Of a stretch of 64,000 nucleotides of DNA, positions 52,801-59,599 are shown piece after piece. The stretch is taken from assembly GCF_004799645.1 (NCBI RefSeq), contig NZ_CP031306.1, positions 558,001 through 622,000 on the forward strand, read 5' to 3'. Numbering within the stretch: the stretch's first letter is position 1; every line of letters starts with the position of its first letter. Source of the DNA: Natronorubrum bangense. GTDB lineage: Archaea; Halobacteriota; Halobacteria; Halobacteriales; Natrialbaceae. Made by a program: the position numbers and the translations under genes. The notes under the pieces were generated by a model. That model was not told the DNA's origin. It did no database searches and saw only the letters and a list, made by a program, of their open reading frames with translations.

Positions 52801-54218
52801 AAGAGTCCGACAAAATTATCGCTACTACGGTCGATGTGCAGATCCAAGACCGAGTGGCCGGAGCCATCAAAGTGACCGGCGAACCTATCGCTGTTGTTGC
52901 CAATCGGCTCGAAACCCTTGCCGTCGTTTGCGGACTCGCTGGCCACCTCGTCGTAGCCAGCCGTCGTCCCGTTCAATTCGTTCGAGAGTGTGAAGTTGGC
53001 ATCCAGGTTTTCACGGACATTGTCGAGTTCGTGCCAGTCCATAATCTTGTACGGACTCGATATCGAACCGTCACCGCCAGCGTAGAACGGTATCGTCTGC
53101 AGGCCGGGTGCCGGGTCCTGCTCGTTGTCGACGAGGAACGGATACGAGACCTCACGCCCGTCGTCGCTGTCAGTGTCGACGATACCCCAGGTGTCGCCGA
53201 ACTCGAACATGGTGTTTTCAGCGCGGTCGCCGGTCATATCTTCCGTCGAAAGCCCCTCACCACCATCGCTATCGTCCTGTTCCGTCGTCTCAGTGTCCCA
53301 GTACGAATCCCTTACGTCGCCATCGTTGTTGGCGATGAGCCCGCCGACAGAACCAGAGCCGTCGAGCGTTACATTACCGGTGGCATACGACCCACTCACA
53401 TTGCCGCCGTAGTTCCAGCCGATGAGCCCCCCGACATAAGGAAAGTTATCAGTAATAGCGTTGTCGACACTGCCAGTGGCATACGACTCACTCACGTCGC
53501 CGTCATTGCTGTTGAAGCCGACGAGCCCTCCAATAAAGCGAGAGCCGTCAACACTGCCGGTGGCATACGACTTATTCACCTCGCCGCCGTTGTAGCTGAC
53601 GAGCCCACCGACAGATTCAGAGCTGTTGATACTGCCGGTCGCGTACGACTTATTCACCTCGCCTATATTTGACCCGACGAGACCGCCCACGTCTCCGTCG
53701 CCGGAGACGTCGCCGGTCGTGTACGAATTGGTCACTACTCCCCCGTTGAACCCGACGAGGCCACCCACCCTATCACCCCCCGTGATAGACACGTTCTCGA
53801 GGCCGACGTTCCGAACTTCACCGGTTTGATCGTCACCGCCTACACCACCAAACAGTCCTGCATTACCACCTTGCTCGACGGTGAGGCCCTCGATGACGTG
53901 TCCGTCCCCATCGAACGTCCCGGCGAACTGATCTTCAGTAGAACGGTCACCAATCGGATTGAAGCCATCTCCATTGTTCCACTCGGCAGTCTCACTCGCA
54001 TTGATATCATTGCCGAGTTTGTAGTGCGCCGTTAGATCCCCTTGTATCGCCTGCAACTCCGAGGCATTGGTCACGATGTAGGGATCGTCAGCCGTCCCAC
54101 TCCCCGCTAAATCCTCGTCTGGATCGAGGTCGTCTGGACCGGCAGCAGCGCCAGCCACCGCGAGCGTCAGTACCACCACAGCCACAGCAAGAACCGCTGT
54201 AAACCGAATCCCTCTCAT
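46806..54218 (-). CDS. Giant PGF-CTERM surface adhesin with GLUG, CARDB and Ig-like repeats
   Basis: This 2,470-residue protein has an N-terminal Sec signal peptide (AVVVLTLAVAGAAAG). It ends in the PGF-CTERM sorting tail LPGFGVVLTLFVLLVTALF plus basic residues, the signal cut and lipid-anchored by archaeosortase A. It contains three blocks of GLUG-like repeats (VGGLVGxNxGxVxxSYATGxV; about residues 130-340, 480-690 and 1230-1420). CARDB-like domains contain ETNSPVPVGRTLEVNATVTN. There are carboxypeptidase-regulatory-like folds, bacterial Ig-like/invasin-type domains, and at least three tandem repeats of about 78 residues (QTITAGETVDFDATAFDAYG; bases about 47890-48620). It probably mediates adhesion or biofilm formation. 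It is divergent from the histidine kinase. Confidence 0.88.
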   Translation of the reverse strand: MRGIRFTAVLAVAVVVLTLAVAGAAAGPDDLDPDEDLAGSGTADDPYIVTNASELQAIQGDLTAHYKLGNDINASETAEWNNGDGFNPIGDRSTEDQFAGTFDGDGHVIEGLTVEQGGNAGLFGGVGGDDQTGEVRNVGLENVSITGGDRVGGLVGFNGGVVTNSYTTGDVSGDGDVGGLVGSNIGEVNKSYATGSINSSESVGGLVSYNGGEVNKSYATGSVDGSRFIGGLVGFNSNDGDVSESYATGSVDNAITDNFPYVGGLIGWNYGGNVSGSYATGNVTLDGSGSVGGLIANNDGDVRDSYWDTETTEQDDSDGGEGLSTEDMTGDRAENTMFEFGDTWGIVDTDSDDGREVSYPFLVDNEQDPAPGLQTIPFYAGGDGSISSPYKIMDWHELDNVRENLDANFTLSNELNGTTAGYDEVASESANDGKGFEPIGNNSDRFAGHFDGSGHSVLDLHIDRSSDNFVGLFGAIDGGTVENVEVVNVTIDGSAYVSGLVGLNVGVVANSSAAGSVEGTDSVGVLVGDNRGEVRESSTAGSVAGITNIGGLIGINHGEVHESSAASSVTGSDRVGGLVGDNINSQVSESYATGTVDGGDRAGGLVGRNLGPDAVVNTSYAVGDVSAEQNPDNPGGLVGSNENDATIEDAYWDIGTTNRSEAVGNPAATETTLVGFGEIGDTEPAAEMQGLNAIFEMHRLDFDSTWWVRIGPDDYPGLRALETGLDPTIDVTNEPVNEGETLTVDVTVTNTDSTERTQAVTLSVDREAVDVETDLTVSGDESQQVSLEWKTDSGDAGEHDIVVATADTADVATVQVNEAYNVSGTVEDTTFETGIGDIEVTVSGVPGEYTAETDENGEYTVKNVPESDESYDVIVDQEGWDRASTTTAVKDENVTGVDLEITGDARDSITLRDGITDEPLEGTTVRLEEGTWGIVENAFVADEDGEMEIVVPGDFTYSYTFSQPGYRNAEIPSRPFESGDGKSANYVLAGNAEITGTATDEVTGAGIEEATVTAQKGTGAYTAATNEAGDFTVENVPGGHDYDLTFEADGYNANSSVDVTVSDGATAEVDGTLLAAPFFAVEITETNSPVPVGRTLEVNATVTNRGESDTQMVTLNDTGFDDQQRDDRELTLEPGESEIVTLEWQTAESDVGEGAVSVATANESADVVVTVESMYAGGNGIEDDPYQIENWYHLHNVRKNLDDKFVLNNDLNESTAGYDEVASETADDGAGFEPVGEDGDEFTGHFDGDGRTISDLYIQSDESHVGLFGYVKEDGTVENVGLEDASVEGSNSYVGGLVGLNVGGTVSESYATGSVKGSEFVGGLVGYNFGTVSESYATGSVKNSGSYVGGLVGINDFGGEVRESYATGSVEGSDSIGGLAGVNNEDVADSYWDIGTTTQEEPIGGGSDGTNVVGFGDTTDAEPASEMQGINATGNMAALEFPDGDGTWHVVEGDYPALAWEDTDPFFDVSITETNSPVVGGETLTVTMSATNWGADGTQLVTLTDTGFTDEQQDDRAVTLESGESAEFTLEWDTDSNTHGDGDVTVESTDDQDTQNVTIESAPADTINADITTNDVVADGVDEVEFTVTLEDEFGNPVEDATVGVDDAEDIDDVDGLDAEDTETTDAAGKATFTATSTDSGEFTVQFGEENAGSDTATATFKAADADSLSIVGAPESMTAGESVTLTIQATDRFDNPTAAQELVDFEVVSEHDGEVFNDGSLTLDGDGNATVTMVEGEIATAAVDHTVTATAADIDGDTVDIDVGAADAETLERLDAPDAMTAGDSLELVIDATDQYGNPATDQELTDVTVDSEHDGEVLSGASLSLNDSGQGTLSIANGEVTTADPTHTLTVATESGITEGVDLEVAQSDVETVELEPDDDQTITAGGTVEFDATAYDAYDNIVEDDETVFEWENADDGTFDETVAGTYSVIATLDDVVSESVTVTLEPADIESVELEPADRQTITAGETVDFDATAFDAYGNLVEDDKTAFAWQNTTDGTFEEATAGTYDVTATIDGVNSDTVSVTVEPANVDSVTIDPDAGQQLEAGTELEFDATAYDAFDNVVEESNAGFEWTNATAAGVFENTTAGTYDVTATIDSVTSPPTTVTVLAPANFSVAIDDYPTTVVEGDSMDVEVTITNAGDLEGTQNVTLSDFGGDEVDTESMTLGAGENSSRTLVWQTDSSDVGEGTVTVATDNESAVTETIEVEAAPIPTRPSQSPASFDVTIDTVTDNVTEGEEVTVNATIDNSGQRSDTQEITLSNFEGDVVNTTEVSLSGGEQTSLSLSWLTTIGDADEGSLTVGSEDDTATTDAIVVLEKLDPAFFELTDFEVPSEVEAGETFDVSVVVTNTGDRVAEQPIVLSIDEAGIEETTLLTLEGSETEMMTLENVSVDSPGVYTVELSSDDVSVSGSVTVNDGAGDADDEASDQDDTSDQEDGPIDSDGLPGFGVVLTLFVLLVTALFSVQRRK

Positions 54219-54539
54219 TGCCCCTCCGGACTCGACATCGCATCAATTCGGCGCGCTTGGTCAGTCAACGTCCGTGGGCTGCTCCGTTGGCAAACGGCCC
54301 ACCTCGAGCCCCAAACGGGCTCTGGCTGAGAACACCCGACGCATTCCACCGCTGAATAAGATCGCATCACTTGTTCATCGATACTGATACAACCGGCATA
54401 AGTTAGATACCAGCGGATGGTGGTATGGCGGCGGCTCGCTCACTGCGTGGTCTCCTGTCACCCATCTCTGAGACGTGTCTCTACGGTGACCGGAATCGAT
54501 AGAGTGGTACTGCCCGACGCTCGAGACACTCACAGAGTC
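54219..54539. other. Divergent intergenic region
   Basis: 320 bases lie between the adhesin start and the kinase start and contain no supportable gene. Regulatory sites for both genes should lie here, but I see no convincing TATA box or palindrome. The kinase frame is open to 54417, so a longer product is possible but unlikely. Confidence 0.4.
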
Positions 54540-56243
54540 ATGTACGTTTCCGGGCTGATCGCCTATTCGGGGTCGGCACTCGTCGGTGGTCTGCTCGCCG
54601 TCTCGCTGTTGGCCAAATACGACCGTCGACAGCCCGCCTTCACGTTCGGCCTGTTTCTCCTCGTTATCGGCCTCTGGGCAACAACCTACGTCGGCTATCT
54701 CGTGGCCTCGACCGAAGCGTGGTTACTGCTTTTCATCCAACTGTCGTATCTCTCCGTCGTCACCGCCCCAATCGTCTGGGTCGTCTTCGCCCTGCAGTAC
54801 ACCGATCGCGACGCGTGGCTCTCACGGCGACGGGTCGTGCTCCTGTCGGTCGTTCCCGCCGGCGTTCTCGCGCTCGTCTGGACCGCCCCGTATCACTCGT
54901 ACTTCTACGCGGAGACGTTCGTCCGGACGGTCGACGGGGTCCAATTGCTCGAGACGCCGCCCGCGATCGGCCACCGGATCAATGTCGTCTACTCCTACGG
55001 CTTGCTCCTGATCGGAACGGGCCTCATCATTGGCGAGACGGTCACGAACAACCGGCTGTACAGACGCCAGTCGCTGGTCCTGTTTGCCTGTCTGAGCGCG
55101 CCGTGGCTCGCCAACGGCCTGTTTCATCTCGGCTTCCAGCCGATTCCGACAGCGGATCTCACGCCCGTCGTCTTCGTCATCATCGGCATTCCGCTGGCGG
55201 TGATCGTCCAGCGCGCCGAACTCACCGGATTCGTCCCGATTGCTCACGAACGGGTGTTTCACACCCTCGACGATCCCGTGTTCGTCCTCACCGCGTCGTA
55301 CCGAGTGCTGGATGCCAACCGTGCCGCACGACGGTTAGTCGACGCCGACAGCGACCAGATCGAGGGGCGCGATCTCACGACAATTCTCCCGGCACCGCTG
55401 CTCGAAGCTGGGGATCTTCATCCGGAACTCGAGAAGGCGATGGAGTGTGTGATTGAGGTTAACGGCACGCCACGGCAGTATATCGCCCGCCTCCGAGGCA
55501 CCGAGACGGCCACCCAAGGCGACCCGCGTGGCTGTATCCTCTCGCTGACCGACATCACACTCCAAAAGCGGCAACAGGAGAGCCTCGAAGCCAAAAACGA
55601 ACAGCTCGAACGGCTCGCAGGCGTCGTCTCACACGATCTGGCGACACCGTTGGCGACCGGCGAGGGCCTCCTCCATCTCGTTCGGGCGGACCTCGAGTCA
55701 CCGTCGGCCGAGGTCGACCAGTCGCTGTCGGATCTCGAAGCCGTCCACCGTCGCCTCCGGGCCTTTGCGGAGGGCCTTCCTGCGCTCGCCCGCGAGAGCA
55801 CCGACGTGGAGACGCCGACCGACTGCGATCTCGAAACAGTCGCTCGGGAGGCGTGGGAGGTGGTCGACACCAGCGATCTTTACCTGTCGGTCGACTCGAG
55901 CGACACGCTACGTGCAGACGCGAGTCGGCTCAAGCAGGCATTCGAGAACCTGTTTGCGAACGTCGCGGAGCATGCGGTCGACGGGCAGAGGGGAGCGACA
56001 ACTGTCCGAATCGGGCGACTGTCAACCGCTTCGGGATTTTATATCGAAGACGACGGGCAAGGGATTCCCGCGGGTCGGCGTGAGGATCTCCTTGCCTTTG
56101 GGGTGTCGACCGGGAGTGGGTCCGGCTATGGGCTGGCGATCGTCCGGACAATTGTCGAAGCTCATGGCTGGTCACTATCGGTCACCGATGGCTCTAAGGG
56201 CGGTGCGCGATTCGAGGTCAAGACGCTTCCACACGCCCCGTGA
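54540..56243 (+). CDS. Sensor histidine kinase with 7TM sensor and PAS domain
   Basis: The 567-residue protein starts at ATG 54540 (MYVSGLIAYSGSALVGGLLA), at the first transmembrane helix. Seven hydrophobic helices (residues 5-225) form the histidine-kinase N-terminal 7TM sensor. A PAS domain (VFHTLDDPVFVLTASYRVLD) leads to the dimerisation helix with the phosphorylated His (LAGVVSHDLATPLATGEG). The ATPase domain follows (N-box LFANVAEHAV, G1 DDGQGIPAG, G2 SGSGYGLAIV). The response-regulator gene follows by 124 bases. The ligand is unknown. Confidence 0.88.
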   Translation: MYVSGLIAYSGSALVGGLLAVSLLAKYDRRQPAFTFGLFLLVIGLWATTYVGYLVASTEAWLLLFIQLSYLSVVTAPIVWVVFALQYTDRDAWLSRRRVVLLSVVPAGVLALVWTAPYHSYFYAETFVRTVDGVQLLETPPAIGHRINVVYSYGLLLIGTGLIIGETVTNNRLYRRQSLVLFACLSAPWLANGLFHLGFQPIPTADLTPVVFVIIGIPLAVIVQRAELTGFVPIAHERVFHTLDDPVFVLTASYRVLDANRAARRLVDADSDQIEGRDLTTILPAPLLEAGDLHPELEKAMECVIEVNGTPRQYIARLRGTETATQGDPRGCILSLTDITLQKRQQESLEAKNEQLERLAGVVSHDLATPLATGEGLLHLVRADLESPSAEVDQSLSDLEAVHRRLRAFAEGLPALARESTDVETPTDCDLETVAREAWEVVDTSDLYLSVDSSDTLRADASRLKQAFENLFANVAEHAVDGQRGATTVRIGRLSTASGFYIEDDGQGIPAGRREDLLAFGVSTGSGSGYGLAIVRTIVEAHGWSLSVTDGSKGGARFEVKTLPHAP

Positions 56244-56367
56244 ACGGTCGTTCTCTGTAACACACCACTATACGGTGGTATACACTTTAGTAGTCCCCCG
56301 CGATACTATCAGATATAATGGATCAGGTTGGAAGTGGTGTGTTCAGCTCCGCCCGCAGTCGACGGGG

Positions 56368-57987
56368 ATGTGTAGTGTGACCGTAAACAACGTGGCAGAG
56401 TCGGTTTCGGCACCCGCATCGACCCGGCCGATTTCGGTGCTCTTGATCGACGACGACGAGACGTGGTCCCGGACACAGCGTCGACTGCTCGAGCGCTCCC
56501 ACGAACGCCTCAGTGTGTCGACGGCGACCAGTTTCAAGGCGGCTCGATCCGCGCTCGCGGCCACCGAGCCTGATTGTATCGTCTGTGACTACCAACTCGG
56601 CGACGGCACCGGTGTCGAACTGCTGGCTGAGGTTCGTGCCACCGAACCGGAGCTGCCGTTTATTCTGGTAACCGGAGAGGGTGATGAGACGGTCGCCAGC
56701 GATGCGATCGGCGAGCGGGTTACCGACTACGTCCGGAAGCTGGATCTCGGCCAGCAACCCACCGGGTTGGTCCGGCGGATCGAAACGGCTGTCGAGGCTG
56801 ACCGGAGCCGCCGAGCGTTGGCCCGCGAACAACGGCAAAAGGAGGCCCTCCTCGAAACTGTAACCGTCTCGGCCACCCGTTCTGAACTCGGCGGGAACAT
56901 CTGCGAGCAGCTGGTCGACAGCGGCTACGCCTGTGCGTGGATTGCTGTTCTCGACGATGATCGCGGGGTCGTCCCACTTGCGACGGCTGGTGACACCGAC
57001 TATCTTGAAGCCGCAATCACGCCCGGGACGCGGCCAGTCGAGTGCGCCGAACCCACGTTCCGCTCACTCGACGAAACCGGACCGGTCGTCCACTCGCTGG
57101 CAACCCTCGAGGGGACAGAAACCGAGTCAGCCGACTGGGAACAGGTTGCCGTCGACCACGGCTTTAGCGTAGTGGTCGCGATCCCGATCAGTCACAATGG
57201 GGTCTATTTCGGTGTGTTGACGGTCTATAGCCGGACACCACAGATCGACAACCGTGAACGGGCGTTGCTCACCGAGTACGCCGAGACGGTCGGCTATGCC
57301 TTCCAGACGACCGCGTGGAAGCGAACCCTCCTCTCGTCTGCCACCGGAACCGTCGAATTTGCACTCAGCGGCGGGTGCCACCCACTCCTCGAGCTTGCGG
57401 CAGTACTACCCGACGAGTCGACGCTCCGCGCAGCAACGGTCATCCCCCGAAACGACCACGAAGTGCTCTACGTGACGACCGTCGAAGGGGTCACGGAAGC
57501 TACCCTCTCGGAGGGAGTCGACACGACCGAGACGATCGTCTCGGTCGACTACTACCGAACCGACGACGCCATCCAGTGTGGACTCGTCGTCGAATCGCCG
57601 GCTCCCGAAACACGGCTCGTCGACGCCGGGGTCTCGCTATCACAAACCGTTGTCGACGACAGACACGCACGGATTTCGGCCGTTCTCAGTGGGGAGAGCA
57701 CCGTCAACGCGTGTGTCGATGTCCTCTCGGAACTCTATGGTGAGGGGTCGGTGAAAACGCTCTGGACCGCCGATGAATCCACTACGTCGAGGATGGAGCC
57801 GATCGACGACCTGACCGACCGGCAGCGACAGGTGCTCGAACTCGCCGTCGAGGCGGGCTACTTCGAGCGGCCGCGACACAACAACACGGGCGAACTCGCC
57901 GACGCCCTCGACATTTCGCGGGCGACCTTCACTCAGCACCTACGGGCCGCCCAGCGGAAGTTGTTTGCAGCAAAAATCCATAGGTAA
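56368..57987 (+). CDS. Response regulator with GAF and bacterio-opsin-activator HTH_10 output
   Basis: The 539-residue protein starts at ATG 56368 (MCSVTVNNVAESVSAPASTR). The receiver domain has the acidic pair VLLIDDDETWSR, the phosphoacceptor Asp in CIVCDYQLGDGTG and the Lys of DYVRKLD. It is followed by a GAF domain (AIPISHNGVYFGVLTVYSRT) and a BAT-type domain. The C-terminal HTH_10 contains LTDRQRQVLELAVEAGYFER and ADALDISRATFTQHLRAAQR. This layout is that of haloarchaeal Bat-type transcription factors. The partner is most likely the kinase upstream, and the divergent adhesin gene is a plausible target. Confidence 0.88.
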   Translation: MCSVTVNNVAESVSAPASTRPISVLLIDDDETWSRTQRRLLERSHERLSVSTATSFKAARSALAATEPDCIVCDYQLGDGTGVELLAEVRATEPELPFILVTGEGDETVASDAIGERVTDYVRKLDLGQQPTGLVRRIETAVEADRSRRALAREQRQKEALLETVTVSATRSELGGNICEQLVDSGYACAWIAVLDDDRGVVPLATAGDTDYLEAAITPGTRPVECAEPTFRSLDETGPVVHSLATLEGTETESADWEQVAVDHGFSVVVAIPISHNGVYFGVLTVYSRTPQIDNRERALLTEYAETVGYAFQTTAWKRTLLSSATGTVEFALSGGCHPLLELAAVLPDESTLRAATVIPRNDHEVLYVTTVEGVTEATLSEGVDTTETIVSVDYYRTDDAIQCGLVVESPAPETRLVDAGVSLSQTVVDDRHARISAVLSGESTVNACVDVLSELYGEGSVKTLWTADESTTSRMEPIDDLTDRQRQVLELAVEAGYFERPRHNNTGELADALDISRATFTQHLRAAQRKLFAAKIHR

Positions 57988-58036
57988 CGTACCTCAAGTT
58001 GTGACATCTTTCCGTCTGGGGCTGCGACATCTCTCA

Positions 58037-58315
58037 CTAGTCTCTTGTTCTATCCCTCCGATCGTCGAGGAGTTCGAGCAGGCGATCGCGGTGGGCTCGG
58101 ATTGTTGTCGGCGACGTGCCGGCCACGTTAGCGAGTTCTTGTCGTGTGAGACAGTGCCCCAGCTCTTGGCCTGCTCTGTACAGACAGGCTGCGGCGAATC
58201 CGTGTGGATGGCACCCGGTCGTGATCTCTGCCTCCTCTGCGACAATCGCGAGCGTGAGTGCTCGATGGTTGACTGCGTCGGCTCTGACTTTATGAGAATC
58301 CTGTTTAAGCCCCTA
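58037..58315 (-). pseudogene. TFB (TFIIB) C-terminal cyclin-fold fragment
   Basis: The minus-strand frame ADAVNHRALTLAIVAEEAEI, TTGCHPHGFAAACLYRAGQE, LTRQELANVAGTSPTTIRAH matches the second cyclin repeat of archaeal transcription factor B. It ends at a natural stop at 58037. Upstream it meets the 38-base repeat and then the left end of the IS630-family element. The first cyclin repeat and the zinc ribbon are missing on both sides of the element. It is a dead remnant of one of the multiple TFB genes that haloarchaea carry. Confidence 0.7.
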
Positions 58316-58317
58316 GT
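58280..58317 (-). repeat. 38-base dispersed repeat, copy B
   Basis: In the minus direction it starts ACTAGGGGCTTAAACAGGAT and matches 10354-10391 with two mismatches. It lies exactly at the left edge of the IS630-family element. Confidence 0.55.
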
Positions 58318-58338
58318 GTAGCTTCAACTGTGTTCTTG

Positions 58339-58971
58339 CTAGCTCTCTTCCAGTGCAACTGGATAGAGTCGGCGTAGTTTGATCCGTGCATCATCAGTTG
58401 TGAACTGCCAGTCGATGAGGCGATCAGCCGCGTTTCGCTTGGCCTGCCACGCAGCGACCTCCGACCGGAGGGTCGCTGCGTGGTAGATGCGGCGATCAAG
58501 ACACTGTCGTTTGAGGACGCCAAGCTCAATCTCGGCCATGTTCAACCAGCTACCGTGCTTGGGGACGTAGTGGAACTCGAACCGATCAAGGTACGCTTGC
58601 GCTTTTTCCGGTGGGAGAAACTGATAGAATCCGGCAGGATTGTGCGTATTGAGGTGATCGACCACCACCCGGATGCACTCGGCATCCGGGTAGTGGTCAT
58701 CCGCGAGTTCGATCATTTGGTCGATCCACTCTTTGGTGCGTCTCCTGTCTGTGACCTCGACGTTGACCCAGCCAGTCAACGGTTCCGTCGCAAGGTGGAG
58801 TTTCTTCTCGCCATTGCGTTCATAGTGAGTGTCAATACGTGCGACCGCTCCCGGTTTCGCCGGGAGCGGGTCGCGTTTGTGTCCACGGAGAGTTTTACTG
58901 GACTCGTCGAAACAGATGACTGGACGGCTCTCGTCGTACGGTTCTTGGTAGAGCTCAAGAACGTCCTCCAT
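58339..58971 (-). CDS. IS630-family transposase, catalytic frame
   Basis: The 210-residue frame starts at an internal ATG (MEDVLELYQEPYDESRPVIC). It has the DDE residues in PVICFDESSKTLRG, CIRVVVDHLNTHNPAGF and HGSWLNMAEIELGVLKRQCL. The sequence immediately before this ATG (PPDQNAEFIYY) is also open and related, which shows that the natural protein continues from the first frame. Fusion of both frames gives about 370 residues, a full IS630 transposase. Confidence 0.82.
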   Translation of the reverse strand: MEDVLELYQEPYDESRPVICFDESSKTLRGHKRDPLPAKPGAVARIDTHYERNGEKKLHLATEPLTGWVNVEVTDRRRTKEWIDQMIELADDHYPDAECIRVVVDHLNTHNPAGFYQFLPPEKAQAYLDRFEFHYVPKHGSWLNMAEIELGVLKRQCLDRRIYHAATLRSEVAAWQAKRNAADRLIDWQFTTDDARIKLRRLYPVALEES

Positions 58972-58996
58972 GTAGTAGATGAATTCGGCGTTCTGG

Positions 58997-59470
58997 TCAG
59001 GCGGAATTGCCCAATAATCCGAGAGATGCGGTTTCAGGGTGTTTTTTTAGACGCTGTCTCACGGTTTCGTGAGAGATCGACTCGAAGTCGATCTCGTCGA
59101 GGGTCACGAGTTCGTCTGCAAGGAGATGAAGCGTCCAGCGAGAGTGTCCGTCCGGTGGTTCGCTACAGGCAAGCCGGATAAGGTGAGCTTCGGCTTCTCC
59201 GTCGAGTTTGCGTTCATACTCCCGGTCGGGCTTGCGGCGATGAATCGCCGCGAGCCCTCGCTCACTGTAGGCTTTCCGCGTATTGTACGCTGTTTTCCAG
59301 TGACAGCCGACGTGCTCACCGATTTTTGAATCGGTGAGCCCGTCATCCGCCTTCAGGAGAATCCGTGCCCGCGTATTGTCCTCGCCCTTCCGTTCACCGG
59401 TCGAGATGAACCATTCGAGTGTTCTGCGGTCTTCGCCAGAGAGTTCGACAACGTGCTTCTTCGTACCCAT
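58997..59470 (-). CDS. IS630-family transposase, N-terminal HTH frame
   Basis: The 157-residue frame (MGTKKHVVELSGEDRRTLEW) contains the helix-turn-helix DNA-binding region (DGLTDSKIGEHVGCHWKTAY, AYSERGLAAIHRRKPDREYE). It ends soon after VRQRLKKHP. At this point the coding strand has CTAAAAAAAC, an A7 slippery run. With one A fewer the protein would read LKNTLKPHLSDYWAIPP and continue into the catalytic frame. Many IS elements use such runs for programmed slippage. A real deletion-type mutation is the alternative. Confidence 0.82.
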   Translation of the reverse strand: MGTKKHVVELSGEDRRTLEWFISTGERKGEDNTRARILLKADDGLTDSKIGEHVGCHWKTAYNTRKAYSERGLAAIHRRKPDREYERKLDGEAEAHLIRLACSEPPDGHSRWTLHLLADELVTLDEIDFESISHETVRQRLKKHPETASLGLLGNSA

Positions 59471-59599
59471 TCCTAGAGATAGGCTCTCAGAATGCTTAAC
59501 CTAGCAGGTCAAGGGTTGAAGCTACACTAGAGGGCAGGGCGTTTCTGATCGAGAAACAACTTGCAGGGGTTTTTGTTACAACCAGGACGACCGTCTCAT

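Larger units (their letters stand above)
58316..59527 (-). mobile_element. IS630-family element
   Basis: About 1,212 bases with terminal inverted repeats GTGTAGCTTCAAC at 58316 and GTTGAAGCTACAC at 59515-59527. The flanking dinucleotide is TA on both sides, as expected for IS630/Tc1 targets. The transposase is on the minus strand in two overlapping frames. Confidence 0.85.

Noticed and set aside
55765..56367. Upstream extension of the response-regulator frame
   Set aside because: The extension overlaps the histidine-kinase gene in another frame and has Arg/Ser-rich, non-haloarchaeal composition. The ATG at 56368 precedes the receiver domain directly.
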